64,000 nt of DNA from Hippasteria phrygiana (GCA_037893225.1 JAZGUH010000152.1:620001-684000), one strand, 5' to 3'; shown: positions 22,231 through 32,442, numbered from the stretch's first letter. Program-made: numbers and translations. The notes: generated by a model not told the origin, from the letters alone.

Positions 22231-23269
22231 TGTGAAATACGGGAAATGCGTCAAAGAACTTTACTCGGTTTCAGTATCGTCTGGCTTGCACCGGGAACTG
22301 TAGAAGTTAGATATGATCGACAAAAATATAACCGAAATCTGTGACACGGTTTTGTTTTTAAAATCTTGAATGTTATTCAAGCAACCATCAGAATAGTTTC
22401 GTTTATTCTTACATGTACGCAGTAAAATAGAATTTGGGCGGCTTGGATTATCGGGAACTTTAAGCGATGTTCCAAAATGTATGTATTGCAGGCATAATGC
22501 ATGAACCTGACAGTATAACATTGCTAATAATTAACCATATTACCCCATGTTGCGTTTTTTCATCGACTTTAATCGAGAATTATGCGTCTGTTTTAATTTT
22601 CCTTTTTTGGTGAAAGAAAGAGGGGAAAAATAATTAATTCCCAGGGACCAGGAAATAGGTCAGAGATTTTTTTTTTCATTTTAAGCATCTACTACAGTGA
22701 TACCGAAAGACCCCTGTAAAACGGAAAGACGTCTTTTTTTATCTAAGGAAACTAAGAAAAACATCTTTAATATCTGCGTTTCTGTCACGCATGATAATTT
22801 ATCTCGGAAACGTGGGTGGTCTGTCTAAAATTAAAATCAAACTACGTACACATAATACAAAATAGTGTCGTGCCGTTTAAAAGGACGGAGGATGCCCCCT
22901 TTTAACTTCGATTTTTATATCATGGCAGGCAATATTTTCCAAGATGACCGCCTAATGTTTTGTTGGAGATTTTGTCATTTTTTCAAGATGGCTTTCGGTG
23001 ACATTGCAGTCCCCAAATCGATTCAAAAGATGCAACAGATCATTTATTAAACGCAGATGGTTAAACGCAGTGGCGTAAATCCGTGTCTCAAAATGGGGGA
23101 AAGGATGATCTAGATTTTTTTATATTAATCAGTACCGGTACCCCTCAAAATGTTATGTTGTGGGGACCGCTAGGATTTCCATAAACTTTGGGCGCTTTTC
23201 AGAATGTACGCTATTTTACAAATGCAACATGAAAACTTGATGTCAAGGTTTGCACAAAAAATTGCTTTC
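22231..23269. other. No gene seen
   Basis: It contains a decayed relative of the MITE at 18118-18476 (about 22865-23040) and otherwise AT-rich DNA. Confidence 0.35.
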
Positions 23270-23900
23270 TTGAGATACTATGGATACAGCAGGAGGGCGC
23301 TATTTGAGTTGGGTAAATCGAAAAGGGTTTACGGGTGCACCACACAAAATAAACTCCCATTGACTTCACAGTGAAAAAAAACCTTATCCAGGAGTCTCTC
23401 AGTTTTTGTGACACTACTGAAAATTATAGTTTGAATCTTAATCTGTCAAATTCTTTTCAATTTTTGGCAGGTCAGCCATTGAGAGTTTTTGCTAATTATC
23501 CCCAGAAAGTACCATCACCCCCGAGAATGTGGTTTTTCCCAAACTAGCTAGCTAGCTGCCATTTTTCATAACGCATCCCTCCACTTGCCAACCACATAAG
23601 GATCAATTTTAAAGCCAAAATTTATCAAGTCTTCACAAAAGTTGAAGCACAGAACCTCAGGTTATGATAGCTGATCATAATTACACAATATATCAATTGC
23701 ATGACCCCAAATATTTATTATTCAAAAAACGTTGTGGTTTACAATTGATGGTAATCAGTTTGGTGCAGCAATTTTGGCCTATTTAGTGTGGTGCACCCCA
23801 TAGAGTTTTATATATAACTCTATGGGTGCACCCTCACCAAACCTAAACAGCGCCCTCCTAAGTTCTCCACCTAAGCTTAAATAGCGCCCTCGTCCCCCAA
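23270..23900. repeat. Nested inverted repeats with GGGTGCACC hairpin
   Basis: GAGGGCGCTATTTGAG (23294) is inverted near 23873-23890 (TTAAATAGCGCCCTC). Inside, GTGCACCCCATAGAGTT and AACTCTATGGGTGCAC form a strong hairpin at about 23790-23831. It looks like a snap-back MITE. No coding capacity. Confidence 0.5.
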
Positions 23901-24029
23901 GCTGAATAAAGCTAATCAGGACAGCGGTTTCTTTTATACAGTATGGTAAATTCTGAAGGCCCCAGCCCCCCCCCCCCCCCCCCCCCCCCCCGACGCGATT
24001 TTTTTCCCCCAAACGACATCCGAATGGGG

Positions 24030-24265
24030 TTAACGCTATGAGATTTCGGACTTTACTTCCCTTTTAAAAAAAATCCTCCGGAGCCACGAATTAGAAAAAA
24101 AAATGAATTCGAACGTAATGACATTCCGGACTTTATTTCCCTTAAAAAAAAACATCCTCCAAAGCTGGAAATTAGAAAAGAAAACAAAAATTGGTAACAT
24201 AGAGGTCTCGAACCCAGAACCTTCTGCTTCATAGTCTAACACCGTATCCACTAGTCCATCGGAAT
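24030..24265 (-). repeat. tRNA-derived SINE (second family)
   Basis: On the minus strand 24265-24190 is tRNA-like: A-box-like TGGACTAGTGGATACGG, anticodon-region TTAGACTATGAAGCAG, B-box GGTTCGAGACC inside GGTTCTGGGTTCGAGACC. The body downstream (24190 to 24030) consists of two tandem copies of about 80 bp sharing CGGACTTTA.TTCCCTT and ATCCTCC. The acceptor stem is poor, so this is a SINE and not a gene. Confidence 0.6.
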
Positions 24266-24844
24266 GCTCGGCAGAACTCGAGAACTCATTGCATTATATA
24301 CCAAGCCTTATAACGCATGCGTACGTATATTAAAAGTATTATAGAGGGCGCTCAAACAATGAATCCATTTGGATGTAGTTTTGGAGAAAAAATTCGCCCC
24401 CGGGACATCCCATCCCCAAGGATTGTTAATTATCTCCACTTGACTGACAAAATAGTATTGTCTGTCCAAGATTTGTCTGGAGGTAGGCGGTGGAGTTTTC
24501 GCTGGAAATATGTCTTGGGGGAAAACTGATATTGTTTTGTAACTTCCCCGTCTGTTCGTGAGGCGAAAACTTATATAGACCTAAAAGGAACAAGTATCAC
24601 TTGCACTTTTAACTGTCATTTTCTTTCTAAGTCAATTTCTAATGGGACATTTTCTTCACGGTTTGCTGCACGTCTTATTTGGGGACAAATGGAGGGCTTT
24701 GTTTTGGGTAATTGATTTTCAGTCAAGATTTTTGATTTCTACTGAAAGCCACATTGTGCTCTTGCATTGTTTTAAGCAAATGGAATGTCCTTTAACGAAA
24801 AGATAAGCTTGTTTGCACTTACATGTGTAAACCAAATGGCTTTC
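24266..24844. other. No gene seen
   Basis: One 70-codon ORF at 24317-24529 has no recognised similarity and no flanking splice signals that I trust. Confidence 0.35.
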
Positions 24845-25626
24845 TACATTGCACTAGTTTTATGCCCGAGCTCAAAAGATTTGCCCTGCGGGAACCAAAT
24901 AATTGGCGGTACGCCAATAATTCGAAATTTCTAAAAATTTTTGTTTAAATAAATGTAAGCGGAGTTTTCCGTTGTATTTCTCACTGCAAAGCTGCCCCTT
25001 GTAATAATCTTGATAAAATGAGCTTGTCAAATTTAAAATTAAATTCTTCGGGGTGCCACGCCCAAATAGCAAGGACATAGCGACTTTAATCTTATTTTAC
25101 GGTACTGGAAATCGGAGCCTCGTATGGGCCCTCCCCTCTCCCAGCCACAAAGTGGGGGATATTTCCCTCACCCCACCCCACCCACATCTACACCTATAGC
25201 TATGCAAACATGTGTGACATGTTATCAGCTTATTTGTTTCAACTTTATTGTCAAAACGGGTGAATCCGAGAAGTTTTGCGGGGCTTCGGAGGTAAAAAAA
25301 AGTCTACAAATTTGCGAAACAAACTTGACCCCCAACACATTTCCCGTCGGTAAAATAACAGGCGAGGGTGGGGTGGTTGGGAGGGGTGGGGGCTGGGTGG
25401 TGCTCTTCCTGTCGTTGGTGGCGCCATGTAACCCCATAATCTCCCAGTAAATGCGCTATACTGGACCCGATGGAATATTTTCTTACCCGTAAATTGTACC
25501 CACTAAATAAAAGACCAAAGAACAGTGGCTGATTAGAGTCTATAAGCTAAACCCCCAACCCCTCAAAAATGACACAGCAAGGGGGTTTAGACCCCTCCCC
25601 TGGATCCGCCCCTGAAAGGGCAGCGG
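24845..25626. repeat. Dispersed repeat family R1, copy 3
   Basis: Nearly identical to copy 1 through GGGCCTCGTATGGGCCC to TAAATGCGCTATACTGGAC. It ends CTGGATCCGCCCCTGAAAGG directly against a LINE ORF1 relic. Confidence 0.7.
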
Positions 25627-25627
25627 G

Positions 25628-26157
25628 ACCCGAGGCCGTAGATAAGCCAAAATACCCGTGTAGAGTTTGTATATGCAAAAGCTGCCAAATGGGGCCAGCA
25701 GGCCATTGAATGTGGCAATTGCCAAATTTGGTTCCATCGTGAATGCATAGGTTTGAGTGAAGATATTTATGATGTTTTAGGCTCAACATGACTCTTACAC
25801 ATGGATTGCTGTTCATGCGGTTTGCCAAATTTTGAATCGTATACATTTGGAAATCCTAGCCTTGACCTTTCAAATATTTTTGATCCACTATTGAGTTTAC
25901 ATGATTCTCAAGATATGTCAAAGCATTAAAAATAATACCAGTTCTTCTACAAGTAATTCCAGTACCTCATCAATGGGCTCAGTTAATCAGAGTGGAGGGC
26001 CACCTTTATACTGCTCGAGTCCAATAGAAACCAAGACCAAAACTAAAAGGAATGTCAAAACCAAACATTCAAAGCCAGTAGTATGTGTGGCTACTGTGAC
26101 AAAAATCGCTTCTTTTTATTATAACTTTCCCACGAGTGAAATAGATCCGGCTAAGTA
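25628..26157 (+). pseudogene. PHD-finger ORF1 relic of a non-LTR retrotransposon
   Basis: Reading across one frameshift, the peptide runs PEAVDKPKYPCRVC, then KAAKWGQQAIECGNCQIWFH, then RECIGLSEDIYDVLGST, a stop, and CCSCGLPNF. The Cys/His spacing (C-x2-C, C-x2-C, W-F-H, C, C-x-C) is that of a PHD finger of the kind found in ORF1 or N-terminal regions of CR1-like retrotransposons of marine invertebrates. A Ser/Thr-rich linker and a basic KTKTKRNVKTK stretch follow, where such elements lead into the endonuclease. It carries at least one frameshift and two stops. No endonuclease or RT follows, so it is a truncated, dead copy. Confidence 0.65.
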
Positions 26158-26590
26158 ACGTTAGAGTTTGTCTTTAAACGATACAGTCAAAAATGATGCT
26201 TATTTGAAAGTTCACATTTTATTGTCACTGACTGGACTACCCACTGTTCGTGAGAATTCAGGACAAATCCTTGATGATTATAAGATGCATTTTATTAACT
26301 TAGATGACTTACCAATGAACTTAAAAGTTGTTATTCCTTGCAGATAGTTGAGCGAGTTTACAACAGTGATGTATGCATAACGTAACTGGTTAAACCGCTG
26401 TGAGTTTGTTCACACTGCACGTAATGCCGATCACACATACCTTTTGTGCAGTAATTAGGATTTGTACGTAAAACAAATACTGTACATACTTCTATGCAAT
26501 CAACTGATCGATGTGAGTGACTAATTTGCATACGCTACGCGGAGTCTGGCCAATCGACCGAGTGCGTTGCCCTAGATTCACGCTGCCAAA
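26158..26590. other. No gene seen; possible LTR 5' part
   Basis: No recognisable ORF. It precedes the TATA box at 26594 and may contain the U3 part of an LTR, but TG...CA ends with matching 5-bp duplications could not be fixed. Confidence 0.3.
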
Positions 26591-26593
26591 AAG

Positions 26594-26600
26594 TATAAAA
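26594..26600 (+). promoter_or_regulatory. TATA box (TATAAAA)
   Basis: GTATAAAAGGCGC is a strong metazoan TATA element, with transcription expected to start near 26622-26630. A poly(A) signal AATAAA lies at about 27016, giving a compact unit of about 0.4 kb as in LTR R/U5 regions or a small Pol II RNA gene. Confidence 0.5.
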
Positions 26601-26624
26601 GGCGCACGTTGTTGACATTCGGGG

Positions 26625-27040
26625 AGCTGTTCGCTTCCAGAATAGTTCCCAGCAAAGAAGAACAAGACGGCTAGCAAGTGCCGTGAAGATGCAAGAGTAA
26701 GATCGGCTACAAGAGCCGTGAGGATTAGAAGAATAATAAGTTGGCTACAAGAGCCGTGAAGAATAATACAAGAATAAGTCGGCTACGAGAGCCGTGAAGA
26801 TTAATATAACATTAACAATAAGTCGGCTAACAAGAGCCGTGAAGTTAATAGCAAGTTAATTGAGCCGCGTATTATGAATGCAAGCGCCAAGCACAGTTTG
26901 CGTTTAATAGGCCAGTTTCTCCACTGATGGCGATATGCAAAAGGTCACTCAACTCGATCCAACAGTGAACACTGAATGTAATTTCTCCATTGATTTCACC
27001 GTGAGATTCTTCGAATAAATTAAACTGATTTGCCGTTGAA
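26625..27040 (+). ncRNA. Putative short Pol II transcript with five repeated stem-loops (LTR-like)
   Basis: Downstream of the TATA box, five copies of a CGGCTA-(C)AAG-AGCCG unit lie at 26667-26684, 26704-26718, 26743-26756, 26780-26794 and 26824-26839. Each can form a 4-5 bp GC stem with a loop of 5-8 bases, and GTGAAGAT/A-type spacers follow. No ORF begins here. AATAAA at about 27016 could end the RNA. The arrangement suits an LTR (U3-R-U5) or a self-standing structured RNA. I could not locate a primer binding site or matching direct flanks, so the LTR reading is tentative. Confidence 0.35.
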
Positions 27041-27479
27041 ATACAAGATGGTTTCCTCGCTACAATTTCTACATTGTCTGCTGAGCATCATTGTCTGACC
27101 CGTTTGTCAAGTTGTTTATGTATGTCCGTTCATGAATACTGCAATTGTCGACATGATAAATTAGGCTTGGTTCTACGGTGCGACTGGAACAACGCTGATG
27201 ACCCTGATTCTCCACAACCCCCTCCCTCTGGCCCCGTCCAATTAGTTTGACCTTTGAGACGCCCTTCCCCTGAACCCCTTTTCTAATCCTCGCCCATTTT
27301 GTAAACCTTCATCACACGGGCAGCTACCGGATTCTGTGAAGCACGCCCTCTGTAGCCAACGTGCGCTGAGCCTCTGCAGTGAACAGCCGTCGAGCCGTAA
27401 GTATACGGTGGGTATTGCAAACTATAGTACCAGGGGTGTGAACAATCATTCTCTGAACGGGTGCTCCGGGCCCGTTACA

Positions 27480-28106
27480 CTACGTTAGGTCCCGGTTTGA
27501 GGATCCTTTCGGTGGCACGAGCCGTGAGGATCCGTGATGACGTCACAGAATGACGTCATCTCCGAGCGCGCGCAACGTGCGCGTACGCGGCTACGCGTCG
27601 GTATGCGTACGCGTATTTCTATGATGTGTATTAGGTATGGGTTTGAGTGTGCCAGTAGGGTGCGCGCCTGGGCGCGGAGAATACTCTTGCGTCTGCGTGA
27701 CGCAAGGCCTCCTCCGCACGCTGGGAGCGTACGGCCGCGTAGAGAATGTTGATGATGAGAATGTACGCAGTATTTGATTGGCTGTTGATGCTTGAGCATA
27801 ACAAAAGTGTGAGATTTGAAATAGATTTTGTCATTTCGCATCCGGGTATTGGAGAGAACACATCATATTTTGGAGACGGCCGCGTAGAGAATGTTGATGA
27901 GAATGTATGGGACGCGCGCGTGCGCGTCGGCGCAGGTATGCGTACGCGTAGGGGATTTCCATGATGTGTATTAGGTATGGGTTTGAGCAACCTCGTTACC
28001 ATGGGTACGATCTTGCTGCGCCATGTTTTCCCCACCATGCCTTGCGCGATCTGTGAAGGAACGCACACGCGCCCATGGAGTCGAGGATGGGGTTTGAGCG
28101 TGCCAT
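27480..28106. repeat. CpG-rich stretch with internal direct repeats
   Basis: GGCCGCGTAGAGAATGTTGA occurs at 27731 and 27877; TATGCGTACGCGTA with ATGATGTGTATTAGGTATGG occurs at about 27603 and 27937; GTTTGAG.GTGCCA.TAGGGT occurs at about 27645 and 28092. The latter pair brackets the left border of the next element and may show its pre-insertion sequence. ORFs on both strands here are composition artefacts. Confidence 0.5.
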
Positions 28107-28643
28107 TAGGGTAGAATTTATCCGAATCGTTAATCAAATCAGTACTCAAGAAAATCAAATCAAACGCAATAGACAGTGAATTTACATAGATCGAGAAAAT
28201 TATAATTCGACGCAAAAAATTTTTTTTTTCAATACAATTAGTAGCAATTAAATCAATTCTTAGCTGGTTCAAATTTGGTAATTTAGAGTGGAGAGTGTAG
28301 GAAAATCATTCCATACATCAATTAACTATAACTATAATAATTCTACAATTTAGCAAAATCAATGTGTGAACCAGGGGCCTATCCGATCTGGTCGGGTGGA
28401 CAGTCCTCGGTCTTCAGTCTTCCACTGACAGAGCGACGGCTAGCTGTGCTGAGTGGTCTTGGATCCTACGTCCTCCCATATAAAAAATACTGGAAATCAA
28501 ATATGTTTGGAAGTACAACACAGTTATTTTGTGAATGTTCGAGTCAATTTTGTTCCTTATACAATATCTTCATTTTAATTACTGTTAAAATGAACGTTGC
28601 AGGATAATAAAAATGTTAATGACATGTACATAAATTGTTGCAG

Positions 28644-28758
28644 AAGAATAAACTTATTATGCCCGTCACATCAACGGTGTGTACTCTACCAGTTAGAAAA
28701 CTATTTTGATTTGTCTTCGCAGTTAAATCGTCAGTGTCCTGAATGTAACTGGATTACT
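28644..28758 (+). CDS. Possible Cys/His-rich internal exon
   Basis: Acceptor ATTGTTGCAG (ends 28643) and donor ACT|GTAAGA (28759) bracket an open frame reading LLCPSHQRCVLYQLENYFDL and QLNRQCPECNW. The C-x2-H-x2-C and C-x2-C spacing hints at a zinc-binding fold, but it does not match a full RING or other finger I know. It lies inside the 28107-29730 element, convergent with the acidic ORF. Two further exons upstream are possible but not supported. Confidence 0.3.
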
Positions 28759-28888
28759 GTAAGAGTGACTAATAGAGGTTACTGTTTTATATATTATTTT
28801 CTTTTCTACCAAAGGCACCACTAGATTATTTTAAAATTACAATAGTCTTTCTGAAACTATTAGTCTTTAATCATCACTGTCTTCCTCG

Positions 28889-29610
28889 CTATCCAAGTTC
28901 CTCTTCATCTTGTTGGAACAGTCCGTCAAATTTGGCCTGGTGTTTAGACATTACTCTGTTCAGGGCTTTGTTTACTTCCAGACCCTTATTTACTTTTTCT
29001 TCGAGATCTTCCACAATATCTTGGTGAGTATCACTATCTTTCAGATGTAGGTAACTTGACAAAAAATCCTTGTAGGTGTTGAAAAAGATTCGCTTAACTG
29101 CCCAAAGGGTCTTTCTATTGGCTTTTTCCTTGGCTTGATCTTCACCCATACCACAGTTGACGCACTTTTCACATTTTTCACTACACATCTCTTCAGTGGC
29201 TTCTTTGGCCTCTTCCAACCAGTCTAGATAAGCGGCATTGTCCTCCAATTCAGAACTAGACTCATCTTCGTGCAACAATTCGTCATCTACTACCTCCGTT
29301 TCGGATTCCGAATCATTTTCTTCGAAATCTTCGTCTTCATCCTGCGTAGATCCAGTTCCACACTTTTCTATTTCTGAATCTTCAGAACTAGACTCATCTT
29401 CATCCGATAATTCGTCATCTTCTCCCTCCGTTTCGGATTCCGAATCTTTTCCTCGAAATCTTCGTCTTCACCCTGCGTAGATTCAGTTTCACAGTTTTCT
29501 ATTTCTGAATCTTCAAATCTACGTTTTTTAAAAACGGGTTCAAAATTATACACGTCACAATTTTCAGATTGAATAGCTTCAATTTCAAGATCATCGTCAA
29601 CTTGATTCAC
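28889..29610 (-). CDS. Acidic protein with duplicated segment, frameshifted
   Basis: The N-terminal part starts MNQVDDDLEIEAIQ at 29610. The C-terminal part ends at 28889 with KFDGLFQQDEEELG. Between them a unit of about 39 residues (pattern EDSEIE-C-T-STQ-EDEDFEE-DSESETE-DDEL-EDESSSE) occurs twice. One base missing in the first unit (GAGGAAAAGATTCGG against GAAGAAAATGATTCGG) breaks the frame near 29450. After the repeats come AAYLDWLEEAKEATEEM, a Cys cluster (C-x2-C-x2-C-x2-C: CSEKCEKCVNCG) and a helical Lys/Glu-rich tail. I do not recognise the family. It is the main gene of the surrounding TIR element. Acidic Ser/Glu tracts suggest a nuclear or nucleic-acid-associated protein, which is inference. 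Confidence 0.5.
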
Positions 29611-29730
29611 TGTAGATTCCTCTGCAGCATGTACATTTTCTGCGTCGAATTATAATTTTCTCGATCTATGTAAATGATTTGATTTTCTTGAGTACTTATT
29701 TGATTAACGATTCGGATAAATTCTACCCTA

Positions 29731-29950
29731 TATATATATATATATAGTTCGTCCTTCGAAACTCGAAGATGACAACCAACATCTCCATGCTAGTTGGTGT
29801 TGTGTGGTCGCTGATGGCTAATAGTCAGGAAGCTGCGGTCACACACTGGACACACTAGATCTTGGGGGGGGGGGGGGGGGGGTTGGACACGCAGGGAAGC
29901 GTCTAGCTGACGAGATTTCCGTTGCTGTCGTTTCAGCTCAGCCTCCCCGA
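29731..29950 (-). pseudogene. 3' end of a non-LTR retrotransposon (C-terminal zinc knuckle)
   Basis: On the minus strand the ORF contains RRIGEAELKRQQRKSRQLDA, a poly-Pro run from a G tract, then LVCPVCDRSFLTISHQRPHN. The C-x2-C-x(n)-H-x3-H finger after a basic RRQR-type stretch is the usual C-terminus of many CR1/jockey-like LINE polymerases. The ORF stop is followed by a short 3' UTR with a GAAG.CGAAGGACGAAC-like end and a (TA)n tail at 29731-29747. The copy is 5'-truncated at the giant inverted-repeat element. No RT domain is present. Confidence 0.65.
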
Positions 29951-30202
29951 TGCGACGGGTGTTACGGCCCATTATGTCCGCATGGCCCATTATGTCCGCA
30001 CGCTTTTTCAGGCCCATTATGTCCGCCCCATTATGTCCGCAGGCCCATTATGTCCGCCCCATTATGTCCGCAGGCCCATTATGTCCGCCCCATTATGTCC
30101 GCAGGCCCATTATGTCTGCACCCTTAACGCAGGAGTATTAGTCCTAACTGCTAGTATTTCGATATGGTTGAGGGGTACGAGTCTGTCGCAAATCCTTCAT
30201 TT

Positions 30203-30407
30203 CAGTGGCGGATCTACGGGGGGGGGGGGGGGGGGGGGGTTTGGGGGGTTTAAACCCCCCCTTGGGCTGCCCAGTGAAATCGTGATGTGCTTAGGTTTAA
30301 TGCCCCGGACCCCCCTAGCAAGGCGTGCCTTCGGCACGCTGGGGTGTGTAGGCCAATCACCTCAGGTAAACCCCCCCCCCCTTAGTTAAAACCTAGATCC
30401 GCCCCTG
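30203..30407. mobile_element. 205-bp hAT-like MITE inserted in the left arm
   Basis: The termini CAGTGGCGGATCTACGGGGG and CCTAGATCCGCCCCTG are hAT-like. The 5-bp CATTT duplicates on both sides (30198-30202, 30408-30412). The opposite arm at about 39080-39095 carries the uninterrupted TCCTTCATTTTCATG, which proves the insertion and its borders. The interior carries a poly-G run and AAACCCCCC/GGGGGTTT inverted words. No gene. Confidence 0.85.
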
Positions 30408-31557
30408 CATTTTCATGCACAAGTAAGTATAATGGTAGATATTTTGTTTAAGATTATACTGTCCGTGCTCTTTGAAGATGTTTCACTCTGAGATGTTTTA
30501 ATTTTTTAATTTTAAATATTCATTTTTTTAATGAGACATTGAACGGAAAGAAATCCTCAAGTTCAGTTATCAAATATTGGTTTTCCCGCACATTTAAAAA
30601 AAAAATTAATTCAAATTCCAAAACGGTTAACTTCAATTTCGTCTTAAAAATTCCTGACCTTGCATATCCCATGTTCAATTTCGTCTTTGGTCGCGATCGC
30701 TCATGTTCGCAACAATTTCATACATTTTTCCGGGAAAGACAATTTCGTCGTCCGCAGTTGCCGGGATATGCAAGGTCATGAATTTTTAAAACAAAATTGA
30801 AGTTAACCGTTTAGGAATTTGAATGAAAACAGTTTTAAAATGTGCGGGAAAACCTATATTTACTTTACAAATGTCGAATTATGTCCGGCCTGACAATTGT
30901 TACCAAGGGTGGATCTGCTATGCGTTAGAGGCGCGAAAGCAACCAATACAAAACTTTATTTGTATTCAGAGGGTTGCAGATGCTCAAAATAAAAGTTGTT
31001 TTATTGAAATAAAATATATAATTTCGAAATCCGTTGTAAGAAATTTTTTTTTTAAAGTATGTTTTTCTTTAATCTTCTCAAATCGTCTATAAAACCTTCA
31101 TTTGTAATTGGCTTGGTAGTCCTAGATGCATTAATCGGGGCAAGGATTATCACAAACTTGGAGGGCGGTCTTCAAAAATGTACACCATAATGTACATATG
31201 CAGCTGTAAACATGGTCGTGCAGCCTACGATACAAATGATTTATTACATGAGTTTATGTTTTGCAAATTGTGTCACAAAATACGCATATTTTTTTTCATG
31301 AGACAGGAAAATCTGGGGGGGGGGGGGGATTCTATGGGCCATTCCCCCAGCCGAAAGTGGGGCGGGGGAGGGGATATTTACCCAGGGATTTACGCCCATG
31401 AGGACGACCATGGTAAGACTAGAGCCAACGACACCAAACAGTCAAGTTTCTGACAAGAAATAAACGAATTTCTATTTAATCCTTCCTCAAAAATTTTGTC
31501 TTCAATTTTTCTAGGCGGGTTTCTTTATTGCATGGGTGAAAAATAGGGAAAAGAGAT

Positions 31558-31770
31558 ATGTTCAACATGTTCAGTGTCATTGCAAAATCGACCAACATTG
31601 TCAAAATAAGTTTGTTCGGTACCGAGAAAACCATGAGAAAAATGATTTTTAGTCTGGTTTGGACTATACTGAAAGTGCACCGAAATGAGGCAGTAATCAG
31701 ATACGCAAAGGCCCTAGACGTCTTGGATATGGACATTAACATAACGCAAAATGTTCGAATAAAACTGTGA
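31558..31770 (+). pseudogene. Arm-encoded ORF, left-arm copy
   Basis: The ORF ends with FSLVWTILKVHRNEAVIRYA then KALDVLDMDINITQNVRIKL and a stop. The same C-terminal 40 residues occur in the right arm at 39121-38819 on the minus strand, but upstream the two diverge. I recognise no domain. Conservation follows automatically from the inverted duplication, so coding is not established. Confidence 0.3.
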
Positions 31771-31867
31771 TTTGTTGGTAAATTTTCAGATGTTTTTGAC
31801 GTTTTTAAGGAACAAGATGTTAATGAATGGGAATAAAAGTGTGTTGGAGCGTGTATAATAAATAGTC

Positions 31868-31932
31868 TATAACCGGTGAGGGGCGTCGCCGATAATGGCC
31901 TGAGCCGACTAGGCTCCTCACCGGTTATAAAT
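31868..31932. repeat. Hairpin with ATAACCGGTGAGG arms
   Basis: TATAACCGGTGAGG at the left is inverted as CCTCACCGGTTATA at the right, about 30 bases apart. The same hairpin is present in the right arm at about 38660-38722. It could be a tiny nested inverted-repeat element. Confidence 0.6.
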
Positions 31933-32163
31933 CAAGAGTTTCAGATGCTTGGGGATCCATCCATTCTTCCACCATGGGATTTGCCTGAGCCTCTTCCTGT
32001 ACCAGGTCTGTCACACCACAAGCATAAAGTTGTGCACTGCAGATTCAAGAGGCATCACAAGTCCAGCTCCCACACGAGTAGAACCGGAGCCAGAAATTCA
32101 ATCTTCATCAGATAATTCTTCTGACGAGAATATACCGCTTGCCAAGATTTCATTTTTGAAATG
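31933..32163 (+). pseudogene. Possible 3' coding end of an element gene, left arm
   Basis: One frame reads TSPAPTRVEPEPEIQSSSDN then SSDENIPLAKISFLK and a stop at 32161-32163. It is followed about 95 bases later by AATAAA (32261). Such an acidic Ser-rich tail before a basic end resembles C-termini of DNA-transposon proteins, but I cannot name the family. The right arm has the same sequence on the minus strand (about 38640-38420). Confidence 0.3.
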
Positions 32164-32442
32164 ACCTAAAACTACAAAGACCTGAATGTTCATATTGCTT
32201 TCTAATTATATTAATTTGTTTTACACAGACAATGGTGGTACAGTTTCGATTCTATTCAATAAACCGTTTATATTCAAACACCAGCAATTGAAGTAAAGCA
32301 GATAAGCATGGATAACCAAGAAAGTAATAAAGCAAAATTGTAAAAAATATATTGCCAAAAAAGGGCAAAATTACAGGATAGTCATAATAAAGCATTATTT
32401 TCTTAATGCCTCAAATTAAACAAAAAGTGTAATTACTACTAC

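Larger units (their letters stand above)
28107..29730. mobile_element. 1.6-kb TIR-bounded element with unrecognised genes
   Basis: 28107-28214 and 29641-29730 are inverted copies, beginning TAGGGTAGAATTTATCCGAA and ending at ATTATAATTCGACGCA. The left copy has an extra block of about 18 bp. TA lies at both outer edges. Inside, a minus-strand acidic ORF and a plus-strand Cys/His-rich exon are present. No transposase, integrase or polymerase is recognised. The left border abuts a sequence whose paralogue at 27646-27668 lacks the element. The right border abuts a TA microsatellite and a LINE 3' end. It could be a non-autonomous DNA transposon or a remnant of a larger self-synthesising or virus-like element. 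Confidence 0.7.

Noticed and set aside
26366..27074. A complete solo LTR with defined ends
   Set aside because: Several TG...CA choices exist, but none gave matching 5-bp flanks or a clear primer binding site, so only the promoter, stem-loops and poly(A) signal are reported.
27631..28272. 213-codon minus-strand ORF
   Set aside because: It crosses the border of the TIR element and a direct-repeat region; composition-driven and without domain or splice support.
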